From assembly GCA_027574665.1 (NCBI GenBank), contig CM050656.1, forward strand, positions 8,383,501 through 8,447,500: 64,000 nucleotides of DNA, given 5' to 3'. The notes beneath the pieces are model-generated. The model was given only the letters and a program-made list of their open reading frames with translations, was not told the origin of the DNA and did no database searches. The position numbers and the translations under genes were made by a program. Positions within the stretch are counted from its first letter, which is position 1. Each line of letters starts with the position of its first letter. Shown one piece after another: positions 1-11,018 of this stretch. This DNA is from Rhynochetos jubatus. Its lineage: Eukaryota; Chordata; Aves; Eurypygiformes; Rhynochetidae.

Positions 1-718
1 CCTTGGTTCACATTAAAGGACCTTCACTGATGAGATGGAGTTACTCCTCATTTTTATGGGTTTAAAGTAGGTGAAGAATCTGACTTAATTATATTCCATT
101 CTATCAACCCCACAGTTTCCCTGTGCCTGGTACACAGTTTATGTTACTCTCCCAATTGTATTTCATGTCTCTTCATACTTGCAGATGATCTGAACTCTGT
201 GTTCGTATGTTAAGAGGAAGTCTGAGCATGTGCTCAAACAAATTTGAGGTGCCTCAGCTCAACAAGTTGCCAGTCATGTGCTGAGGTGCACTATGTGCCC
301 ATGTATCCATGCTGGGTATGTAAGGTGCTAGGCTTAATGTAGTACTACTTAAAACCTCACTAAACTAGTAGATTTTACTTCATTTCACCACTTAGCAGGA
401 GAAATGTTATGTCATCATGGTTCATCTGATGAGCAGTAACTTCTCCATCCTTCTGACTGTGCCTGAGAATGTAGCAATATTGTACTTGCATTATGAGGAT
501 GGACTGATGTATTTATCCTTAAAGTTCTTATTTCTGGAATTTCTACAAGGTGGTAGGTGCTATATGATTTCAAGTGATTTTTTCTGTTGGAAGCAGAGCA
601 GTGGCAGGAATCAAGAGGAATGATCATTCTAATCTTTTTTATATGTGAAATTTCAGATACCTGGAAATCACTGACGTCATAAATCCTCCCCTTCAATCTT
701 TTCTTTCATTTCTCTCAG
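1..718 (+). other. AGBL4: 3' end of the AGBL4 intron preceding exon A
   Basis: No coding sequence was recognised here. The last 30 bases form a good polypyrimidine tract and AG acceptor. A plausible branch point, cactgac at about 669-675, lies 43 bases before the exon and overlaps a perfect TGACGTCA palindrome at 672-679. The rest is unremarkable AT-leaning intron. Confidence 0.85.
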
Positions 719-833
719 GTATAATTGATTTCCTTGTGAGCCAGCATCCTATTGCAAAAGTACTGAGAGACCACCTGGTTTTCAAGATTGCACCCATGCT
801 CAATCCTGATGGAGTATACCTAGGAAATTACAG
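719..833 (+). CDS. AGBL4: AGBL4 (CCP6) internal coding exon A, carboxypeptidase domain
   Basis: This is an internal exon of 115 nt, entered in phase 1 (first two bases gt complete a codon from the upstream exon) and left in phase 2 (last two bases ag). It encodes IIDFLVSQHP, then VFKIAPMLNPDGVYLGNY. FKIAPMLNPDGV is the conserved core of M14B cytosolic carboxypeptidases, and LVSQHP plus VYLGNYR point to CCP6 rather than CCP1 or CCP5. The acceptor is a pyrimidine-rich tract ending ctctcag at 718; the donor is ag|gtatgg. CCP6 is known as a cytosolic, centriole and cilium associated deglutamylase that shortens polyglutamate side chains on tubulin. The zinc-binding HxxE motif should be in upstream exons outside the window. 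No stop or frameshift is visible. Family assignment is from recognised protein similarity; no database search was run. Confidence 0.95.
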
Positions 834-3800
834 GTATGGTGTGAAGTATGAATCTGTGTATTGCTATATCTGTCTTATACACCCTGCACTGTTTTGTCAC
901 TGAATCTTATATGGCTTGGTTCAATCAATTCCTCTTAAACTGGAGGGTGTCCTGTGGCTGTGTGCTTCCTGAAGTTTCTGTTGAGGAAGGGGGCTCAATG
1001 GAAAATTTGCTTGCTTCAGGAGGTAGAGAGCAACTCTCCAAGATAGCAGAGTATCTGCTCTGCAAGCCTTCTCTAGGTGTGGGAGTTAGTCAGCTTCGCG
1101 TTAGACCTTAGCTGTATTTTATAAATGCACTCATTACGCTGCTCATCAGCCTCTATGTAAATGTGTCAGTCAATCACGGTTCCCTTCAGCCACCCAGATC
1201 ATCCATTAAAGTCACAGATTTCAGACTATTATTGTACCGTAATAGATAGGGATACATGGAATGGAATAATCATTCCACCCTATGCTAATTTTGCTTCACT
1301 TAAGTATTTGAATTACTACTTTACCACCCCCTCTGTTGAGAACGTGTTCAGTTAATCTTTTGTTTTCACTAAAATTGTTTGCTCTTAATGCATTTATTTA
1401 CAAAATAAATGTGCTGCTGGAGGTGATAATGAAAAGCAGTTGATTAGCTGATGATTTGTTTGTGGGGGCAATTACATGTACCACACTGTTCTCTGGAAAG
1501 GCCCCTGAGAAATGTGATGTACTGTATGTGGTTTTGCTTACAGCGCAAGACTAAATCACACAATACACTCCCGTAGCCAGGCTACCTTGAGCTTTGATCT
1601 AATTAGGTGTTGCATTGCTAAGCAGAATAAGGCTGGGTTATTGTGTGGATGAGGAGACCAGAAGCCAGAAGTTGCAGAAAATGGTGCTGCTGGCTGTTCT
1701 TTGTTTTGATATATGTTTCTTAGCCTTCCTATGCTTTGCTACTTACAAAACTGAAATAGCAGGGAATTGCATGGCTGATTTCATCCGTGCTTATATACAT
1801 GTTTTATAAGGGAAATTTCTGAGGTCTCCTTCCAGCTACACTGATACTCCCTCAACTCTTGGCAAATCCAAAACCAGAGTGATACTGCAGTAGTGATGTC
1901 TGACAGCACTAGGAATTTATCATAATGGTTGCGTCACTTTACAGGAATAAAGCCCTAAAATGTCTCTAGAATCCAATACTACATTGCTTTACTCTGTTCC
2001 AGATGCCCTGCAAGTAGGCAACTCCAGTTGCGATTCAGTAGCTTTTGTCTTCCCCTTAAATTGACTTGCCTTGTGGGTTTTTCTCCTGTGCTATTCTTTA
2101 TGCTTTCCAAGAGGCATGCGGCTTTACAGACATGCGTATGGCTCATAACTTCAAAAGTCTTTTGGGACCCCAGGTATTATGAAGGGGCATGTGAATTCAT
2201 TTGGAATTGCTGAGCTTGATGGTGTACTATTGTTTTAGCTTTTCATGAGATACATAATTTTCAACCCTCCTGAACTAGGGACTTCTGATGAGGTAGTTGG
2301 AAAAGCATTTGATTTCCTTGCAATTCTTCACTTTATTTACAAATAGTCTAATGCTACTAATAACTTAAAAATGAGGGTAATAAGCAAAATGCTGCCTATT
2401 ATCTTGAGAAGACTATTAAAAAACCTGGTAATGTGTCAGTGTTGTGGTTAACTAGTGCTGAGTGAATAATTTACAGCAAGCACTTTATTTTCTGCTCATA
2501 CAAAATCCACAAGCACATCACAATTTATTTGGTTGAATTTACTGGAAGAATTAAAAAAAAAAATCTCTAAGGGTCAATAACGAGTATTTGAAAATCTAAC
2601 ACTGAGGCTTCTCTGTGATTGGCTAGATAAGTCTGTTTCAGCTCTTTTGGTCTTTGTTGAGCTTAGCACATAAATAGGACTTTCAGGAGTCTTCCACATA
2701 GCATGCTATAACATAGCTCTGTTGGCTGAGGACAATCCCCCTGCTTTTGCAAACAAGGTGTGTGGTGCCATACACAGCAAGAGCAGTTTTGGGCATTTGA
2801 ACTTCCTGTTATCTCCCTTTCTCAAAGCAGCAGCTCGTGACTATTTCTTTGGTTCACTGAGGGTTTACATTCAGAACTATGCAAGCTAAGATAATGAAAT
2901 GGGTAATTAAACCTCATGCTTGAGTTTGTAAATTGATCTCCTGCCAGTGTGAGAGATTTTTTTTTTTTTTTTACCCCACCAGTACACAGCTTTGTACAAT
3001 TGGAAAAGTGTAATGTCAGAAGCACTTCACTGTCCTCTGAAATCCCAGATGCTGTGGGATATACAAAAGCGTGAGTATAACAGCAGTTCATGTAGAAGGG
3101 AACAGGATATACTAGTTTCTCCTGTGGTCAGAACAGGAACTAACCACTCGTTTACACAGGGTGATGTGGTAGCAGCCAGCTGATGGGATTTTCCTTATTG
3201 TCATTTTTGGGGATGCAGGACTGACCCAGGGTTTGGGTCCTGCACTCCTCTCCAAAATCCTTGTTCCTTTGTGTTCTGAGTGCTTGTGAACTGAAGTGTA
3301 GGAGTTTAAGCCAAAACTTCAACAGAAAAGCCAAGAATTGTCTATAATCTATAAACTGTTGCTCATTCTCAAGAGAACAGACCAAATGGGTTGTGACTCT
3401 GAAGGGACTTTCTCGTAGTGAAATGTTCGTAACCAGCTGAAGGTGAGTGTAGTATCACAGCTATAACGCATAGGTGCTCATGGCACAGGCACATCTGTGA
3501 GGAAGGGTTGTTTATATGTGGTTTGTACGTTCAGGTGGCTCTGAAATAAATGGTCATGGAAATTAACATTTATACCCAGTGCATCAGGATGCATGGAAAC
3601 AGGCTGCTAAACTTTACTGATTTATTCAAGTATATGCAAGAGTTTAAGACTTATATTTGTGGACAAAGAATGTTTGGAACTTCTATGCACGATTTGTAAA
3701 AAATTTTTAAAAAAGCAAGTGCACAAATGTTAATTTGATTGTAATGTTAGAGTATAAATCTTTTAATAGGAAGTGAACTATACAGTTCTGTCTCTTAATA

Positions 3801-5967
3801 GTTATTACTTATGTACATGAACAAGCAACTTGGTGAAATTATCTCTACTAGACTTTATTTTCTGTTCAATTTCTGACTGTTTAGAAAACAGAACATTTAA
3901 TTTTTGCTTTTACCTGTTTCTTTCCACAAAGACCTGAGAAATGAAAAATGCTGGGCAAACCACACTACAGTAGATCAGAACTGGCTGGATACAAGTGTCA
4001 CAGGGGTTAGGTTCAGGGAAGTGGAACCCTCAGAGTGCAAATTCACCTGCAAGCCAAAGTATTAAATGGCTAATTGGGATTGCTCCTGTTTGCAGTGCTA
4101 GCTGTTGTTTGCTAGCAAACCCTTCTGTGAACATGACTGCTACACTGAACACATTCTTCAGTAAAAAAAACCTCCATAGTCTTTTTCTTAGCTCATGCTA
4201 AGGATAATGAAAGGTACCTGCTGTTTACTGTGGTCAAGGATGTGGGGTCTCCCAAAACAGGAACACAGGCTTCATCCCTTTCTTGAACTCTTTAGAGCCT
4301 CATATTTCTGTACTTCTAAGTGTAACTGTCTTTGCAGTTGCAGTGTGTAGAAAATGTTATGCCACATGGGCTGTTAGTTAAATTTCCCAGGAAGATGCCA
4401 TTGGTTGACTGAGCTAAAACAGTGAGTCTTCAGTATAATTTGCCCTCTGTTCTGGCCAGTAACTTGTCCTCAGCTCTCACCTCAATTGAAAGACCCCTTT
4501 TGCTAGGGGTGGTGCAAGACTCGATCTTTAGCTTTGAGGAAGAATGTGGCAAAAAATAAAAATATTTGTGACTTTCTCCATAACGGTAATCTCACCTTCT
4601 CTAATGGATTAAACTGTGAAGCAGTTTTAGGAAATAAAGAAAAACTAGCGCTGGGAAGAGAGATTTCTTGACTTTTCTCTCTCTGCGCTATAGTGTTATC
4701 ATCTTCTGAACCTATTACCATCCCCAGGGAGGTGGGGTTAGACTAAAAAAAAAACGTGGTTTTGATTTAAAAGTCGTGCATCCCCAGGCTTGGCCTGAAC
4801 TTTCCTTTATCGAGAGCTTGTTCTTAAACTGGCATTCTATAGCTGAATGCTGAAATGTGTCCCTGCAGGCGAGATGACTGTACCGCACCAACTTAGATTA
4901 GTTCCAATTTGTCAGCCTCACCTTCCGGAGATGAAACCCTGCACTGGCACCGAGAGGGATGTGTTTCTTAGCCTGGGCAGCTCTTCACTGAAGTATCCCA
5001 GAAATGCTGTGACAAGGCAGTTGAAATATCCTGACCGTTCTCTAAAGGCTTTGTTGCATGACCCAGTAAGGCTCCCCGTTCCTTGCCATTTCTGTGTTGC
5101 CTTTAGTTGGTTAGCTGTGACACTATCAGCCTTCAGTAAATTAAAGCCATGAATTAGCTGAAATGCTCTGAACTGTCATCGCTACAGTATCCTTCTAGCT
5201 TGGTTGTAGGGACTGCAGGAATTTGCGTGAACGGGGAGAAGAGGGCACACAGTGATTCTAATCCTTTCTTGTTTCACTGTCAGGTACGATATTTTTGAAG
5301 TCAACACAATCTGCTTGCTTGTGTGAGGGGTTAACAAAGCAATTTGTTGGACAGAAAGGAGGCCAGTCTACCCAGACTGGAAAGCCCAATTGACCATAAA
5401 CAGTGTCAGAGTCCATATTGCAATGAAAACCGTGTTGGCATGAAATTTTTTGGACAAATGATGTATTTTTGCACCAGAAATATGGTTTTGTAAGGACTGA
5501 AATGGTTTGTGGAAGTGAGTTGAATTTGGCAGTTTATTTTGAGTGGAAAGCAGGGAGCTGGGAAGGTCTAGAAACATTTTAAATGATTCATACAAGCATT
5601 TTATAAAGGACAATCTTCTCTTGTTTTTGTTTGTTAATGACATGATTTGTTTTAAAACTGGCCTTTTTTTGAAGATCCCTTTTGAAGAGTCTGAAATACA
5701 AGCAGAAAACTAGGCTTTGGACCAGATGAAGTATTTCAGCTTTATCCTGAATAAGTTTTTGTGGGCTTTATTTCTGTGACTCTAGAAATAGTCAAAAGTT
5801 CAACGTTTGTGTTCACATGTATTTTATGAGGGAGATTTTGACGGTAAAAGCGTATGTGGATTTTATCCAAATTATTTTAGCTCTAAATCACAGCCATAGC
5901 TTGTAACACTGAGAAGTGCTGATTTTGGTCTTTGATAATATCACTTTGGGGAATGTACCTATACCTG

Positions 5968-5992
5968 CATACATACATGTATGTATGTATGT
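5968..5992. repeat. CATA/TGTA microsatellite with a 20 bp perfect palindrome
   Basis: Bases 5968-5987 read catacatacatgtatgtatg, which equals its own reverse complement. The TGTA side continues to 5992. This is a short, self-complementary tetranucleotide repeat that could extrude a hairpin. Confidence 0.85.
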
Positions 5993-6346
5993 CCACAGTA
6001 ACTGGATATGTTATGTGGTTCTTATTGTCACTTGTCCAGTTGTGAGACATGGCTACTCGCGTGCATACCCTCATTTGCATAATCTCCTATTTTTCACCTA
6101 CTCTTCTGGTGGGGAAGGGTTTTTTTCGTAGCTTCATTTAATGCATGTGAAATTCATGCATTGTCTTGAATTGGAAAACAGAGTATCCATCTCAGATGAC
6201 AAGATGAAGCTCTCAACTGAGTTTATTTTTCCTAATTAGGCGTTTGTCATTGTGTATTCTATATAACAACCTATAAGTAAACAATGATGGACCTTTTGAA
6301 TAAATTTATTGGTTTTATTTATGTTACTGGGCATAAAAAATCTATA

Positions 6347-6519
6347 ATTACCAGGTACAGCCGCAGTATAACTGGTATTTAATGACAATTACTTTTTGTT
6401 ACCATAGAAATGAGTCCAAAGTAGTTACCTATAATTTCTCATTCCCAAACCTCACACATGTTGTATTGCGGTATTACCATAGTAATTGCCTATTAGTCAT
6501 CATAAAATAAGCAGTTACC
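6347..6519 (+). promoter_or_regulatory. Candidate intronic regulatory cluster of TTACC / RFX X-box-like sites
   Basis: Five TTACC words lie on the + strand within about 170 bp: in attacc at 6347, gttacc at 6398, 6424 and 6514, and attacc at 6473. Two extend to near-symmetrical X-box forms: GTTACCATAGAAAT (6398-6411) and ATTACCATAGTAAT (6473-6486), compared with the RFX consensus GTNRCC-NN-RGYAAC. Each misses two consensus positions. The surrounding DNA is AT-rich with homeodomain-like cores (taattagg, ctaattacc-type words). RFX factors control many ciliary genes, so the site is of interest in a ciliary tubulin-modifier gene, but the regulatory role is inference. Confidence 0.3.
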
Positions 6520-9500
6520 CAGAAGATATCAGGATAGTGTGAAATTTCTCATCTCCTTCAAACTTGCAGCACATGCCGCTTCTTGTCTTCCTTTAGTGAG
6601 ATTTTTGCCTGAATGACAAGAATGTCCATTGTACATTAACCCAAGGGAGGAAGGGATGTGATTGAGAGAGAATTGTACTCTAAAAATACACTGAATCGGG
6701 AAAAGTATATTCCATCCCCTGAAAAATTTTGTATTACTGAAAAACAGATATTTAGAAATTCAGTTGTGACCAAAGCAGAGGTCTTAAGGGGTCTGCGAGA
6801 ACAGCCACGCTGTCAGCCCTCACAAGCACAGTACCTGCTAATGCAGCAGTGGACTGTGCCACTCTCCTTGTAAGAGCAGGAGATGCTCATAATGTGCTTT
6901 TGTCTTCCCAGTACCTGTCCAGTTTGCCTCAGATGGTTCATTATCTGTCTCCTCTGGCCTGAAGCTGTTCAGCCCCAATTCAGGAAGCATCACCCACTTC
7001 AACTGTATGTGACCTTCATGGACTTCTCAGTGGCCTCTCTTGCACCTTGTTTGTCTCTTGAGTTAGACTGTATGTTATTCAGTCCAGTGAGTCTCTCTGT
7101 GCTTTCCTAGATCACACTTAGTGTCAGCTGCAGGCTGATGACTCATGTGGATGCAGATGATGTTCCCCTTTGTAGACAGGACCAAGTGTGTTACTGATGC
7201 CCTGGTAGAGTGATGGAAACAGGGCTCTTCTCCTCTCCTCCCTTCACAATTTCAAAATTGGAAATTCAAGGTGGCTTTCCAATGCTTCACTGTCTTTTGA
7301 CAGCCTGTTGTGTCAAAAACATAGCAGTGGGCAGGACCAGCCACGCTGACAATGGGGAGACAAACCAAAAGAGACCTTATATGGTGAGGGAATGGCCATT
7401 TCTGTGTATTGCCTTCTCCCTGTGGCTGGGGGAGAGGGTGAGGTATGGCAGAAGCTTTCTCCTCCCCCAGCTCTCACTTGGCATTGAGGATAGCTCAGGA
7501 ATGTCTGTGCTGTCTTTCTCCTGTGTCCTGTGTGTGTTTGCATCTGTTTTGGTCCTCCTAGCTCGTGCAGTGTGCCAGGTTGGGGCCCTGGAAAGCAAAG
7601 CCCCGGTGGGTCTGCAGCTGTGACACAGGTGAGCTCTGGGCAGCAGCAATGGAGAAGACCAAGGAGGCAAGTGAGCAGCAGAGGTTTTCTCTAGTTCTTA
7701 TGTCTCTGTGGCTTGTAGCATTGCCATTCCTTTCCTGCTCAGAAGTTTCCTTTCTACTGTGGCTTTTATTGCCCGAAGAGGGCTGTGATCGTAAGACGGT
7801 TACAGTGGTTGCTGTTTTGTCCACCATTACTTTAAAAAAGCTTCCTTGTAAAAAAGTTGTCATCCTTCATCTTAAAACAAATACTAGGTTTGCAAAAGGG
7901 TTCCTATCTACTGCCATTGAAAATGCTCTTTATATTGATGTGGTAACTGCTCATTTAAACCATATTACAGCTCCTGAGTATTTTTCAGTTGCTATTGATG
8001 TGACAAATTCTCTTGCACAGAGGACTGCACCAATCAATAGAGTCAGTATATGTGCTTTAACAACAAAGCCACACGCCTTGGGGTTCCAGTTGAATCTGAA
8101 CCTTTTAGGAGCATTAAATAAAGCTATATTTATTTTGCTTTCGGTGCAAGAAAAAAAAAATTCCAAACCCAACCTAATTTAATACAACTTGTTGGAAGGG
8201 TTTGAAGGCAGCATTATGGGGCCATTTTCACATGTAATGAATACGTAACTAGAGTCAGAGCTGCTATTTTGTTGTTGTAAGCGAAGCCTTCTCTTTTAGT
8301 TAGATTGATCTGGGACTGCAGAGTAGCCTTTTATTTTTAGATGAGCAGGGAGAGAAGTCATAATGAGAAATATTGAAATCATAGCTTTTTTATATCTGCC
8401 ATTATTCCACTGAGAATGAGACATGATATCCTTAAAGAGACAGGGCTATTTATTTTCCATTTAAATAGCACCATTTGTGATTATTACCTTTGAGCCATTA
8501 CGCTGAGAATAAGCACCCAACTCATGCCAGCCAAGTGAATCAAAGTTTTTTACCTAGGTGCCATTTACGTCTGTGAATTGCTGCAGCAGCCTATTCTTGA
8601 CCTTCACTGGCTTTATTTTCGGCATGTTTTGGTCTTCTAGGATGTATTTGTAATTAACAGGGGTCTTAATGTCAGTTTGGTTGAAATATTTGTTTCCTTT
8701 CCTCCCCTCCTGAATAGCTGATCATAGGACTGAATATCATCATCTGGGTTTCTTAACTTTATGTTCAATTAAATAACTAAACATATTGGGCTTTCTTCTC
8801 TTTCCTTTTGTCTTTTTTAAGTCTGGCTTGTATCTCTGGTGATTTGAGTTCCTGTTCATAGCAGGAAACAAAGGGCTGCAGTCTCCAGTGTTGGTTTTAT
8901 TTGTTTGTTTGTGTTTTACTTTTTTTTTTATTTTTTTTTTTTTACTTCTGCAAATGACTTAGTAAACTTCAGCCAATTTGCTGTAGATCTTTCTTTTGGA
9001 TTACCTATCTGCTATTTAGGAATAATTAGGTCTCATATCTCTAAAATTAGTTTTGGAGCTACATTTATTAAAATATGTTAAAAAAAAAAAAAAACCAAAA
9101 CAAACCATGTTACATTCGTTGGCTTTGAGGCACTATGTAGGTACCAAGCAGTATTGTTTAGAAAAGCACTATCTTTAAACATACCCACGCAATCAAAGCA
9201 GTGCTTTCTTGCTAGTTTTGCACATGTGAGAGGGGAGAAACATGCTGAGTTGGTCTCTGATGTTGTAAGGAGCTGGGCTCTACTTCTCAAACAGCAGTTG
9301 CCAGGCTGTAATCCATAGCATGTAAGAGCTGACACAAAAAACTGAAGGGCTGCTCCAAAAAGGCTATTTTGCCAAACATGGGAAGTTACGGCTGTGACAG
9401 AACCCAAGAGATATGCCAAGTATTGGCAAGGGCCATCTGCTGGTAGGGTTTATGGAGCTATTTCTAGAGACAGGTGCAAGACATGCCTGCAACTAGCTTT

Positions 9501-10217
9501 TTTTATTGTTGGTGTTCAGGTAAGTGCCTGCTTGCACGTCACATACCATTAGCTTCTAACGATGTTGCACCTAGCTGCAAATACACCAAAGCCATCCTCC
9601 CACCCTAGGAATTGCCATAAATATGCTGTGCCACAGTGCCTTGAAAGAGGGAAGGTGTCAGCGCAGTATCAAGGGACAGGAGAGGTGTCCACAGGGCACT
9701 TATCCCAAAAGGGGATAGTCTGGAAAGTGTTTGTATAGCTCTCAGCAATGGTAATGGTCCAGCTTCCAATACTCAAGGCTTTGTCTTCGCCCTTCTTCCA
9801 AATGAAATTAGTGATATTGCTGCTTTGCTGAAGGTTTAGTTCAAGGAAGTGCTCTGAAGTGTCTCTTGCAATAAAGGTTGTGACTCAAAGTGTATGTTGA
9901 TCCTCTGTGGACTTTCTTCCCTCCTGCCCTTTCTGTTTATTTAGTTTTCCTTTCTGAATACAATTATTGGCCTAAATGAAAGGTGAAGTTCCTTGCAGAA
10001 ATCAAGAGCAGCCAAAGCTTAGTGTGAACCATACTGCCTTTGTCTGCATCTTATTAGCCTTGCCAGTAGCATCACTGAGTTGTCAACTCATCTGGGAGCA
10101 AATCCCTGAACCTGAAGTGTTGATGAGGTTGACTTAACTCAGTTCCAGCCCTGCCTGTATTCTACTGTCCTGGGATGTAAGAGCACAGATCTTTGTGGAC
10201 AGAGATCCTGGGATTTT

Positions 10218-11018
10218 CACAGAATCACAGAGTGGTGGTTTGAGTTGGAAGGGACCTTAAAGATCATCCAGTTCCAACCCCCTGCCGTGGGGAGGGACAC
10301 CCTCCACTAGACCAGGTTGCTCCAAGCCTCATCCAGCCTGGCCTTGAACACTTCCAGGGATGGGGCATTCACAGCTTCTCTGGGCAATCTGTTCCAGTGC
10401 CTCCCCACCCTCTCCAGGAAGAATTTCTTCCTTATATCTAATCTAAATCTACCCTTATTTGTTTTAAGGCCATTACCCCTTGTCCTGTCACTGCATGCCC
10501 TTCGAAAAAGTCCCTCTCCAGCTTTATTGTCGGCCTCTTCAGGTACTGGCAGTGTCTTATAAGGTCCTTCTCTTCTCCAGGCTGAACAAGCCCAGTTCTC
10601 TCAGCCTGTCCCCATGGCAGAGGTGCTCCAGCTCTTTGAGCATCTTTGTGGCCTCTGGAATCACTCCAACCAGTCAATATCCTTCTTGTGTTGGGGGTCC
10701 TTGAGCTGGATGCAGAACTGCAGGTAGGGCCTCACAAGAGCAGAGTAGAGGGGGAGAATCCCTACCATCAATCTGCTGGCCACACTTCTCTGGATACAGC
10801 CCAGGATATGGTTGGCTTTCTGGGCTGCCAGCGCACACTGCCAGCTCATGTCCAGCTTTTCATCCACCAGTACCTCGGAGTCCTTCTCCTCAGGCTGCTC
10901 TCAATCCATTCTTCACCCAGCCTGTCCTTGTGCTTGGTATTGCCTTGACCCATGTGCAGGACCTTGAACTTGGCCTTGTTGAACTTCATGCAATTGGCAC
11001 AGGCCCACCTCTCTGAAG
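10218..11018 (-). mobile_element. CR1 LINE, 5'-truncated, with decayed ORF2 C-terminus and 3' UTR
   Basis: The + strand begins with the reverse complement of the CR1 tail (cacagaatcacagag), followed by gttggaagggacc and gttccaaccccctgc, both hallmark avian CR1 3' sequence, so the element runs on the minus strand with its 3' end at 10218. Its minus-strand translation contains [20 protein letters not shown] and [12 protein letters not shown], the C-terminal end of the CR1 reverse transcriptase ORF. Upstream, MKFNKAKFKVLHMGQGN and EEWIESSL match the same protein, but in another frame: about one base is lost near 10885-10895. The 5' boundary is fuzzy, where similarity fades after aggcccacctctctgaa. 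The copy is dead and inserted antisense to AGBL4. No target-site duplication was seen, as is usual for CR1. Confidence 0.95.

Larger units (their letters stand above)
834..10217 (+). other. AGBL4: AGBL4 long intron, first part, no gene seen
   Basis: The donor gtatgg at 834 opens a 39,482 bp intron. This part holds only short chance reading frames, homopolymer tracts (T16 near 2957-2972, T-rich 8920-8943, A14 near 9080-9094), a tetranucleotide palindrome at 5968-5987, the TTACC cluster at 6347-6519, a 205-codon open frame at 7565-8182 without recognisable domains, and an adjoining AG/GTAAGT at 9517-9525. No transposon could be named here. Confidence 0.8.

Noticed and set aside
7210-7863. Multiple overlapping frames on both strands of about 75-137 codons
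   Set aside because: They overlap in conflicting frames in a locally GC-richer stretch with few stops; none shows a family motif.
10317-10948. Several + strand frames of 74-100 codons
   Set aside because: They are antisense shadows of the CR1 copy on the minus strand, as are the + strand frames at 30879-31785.
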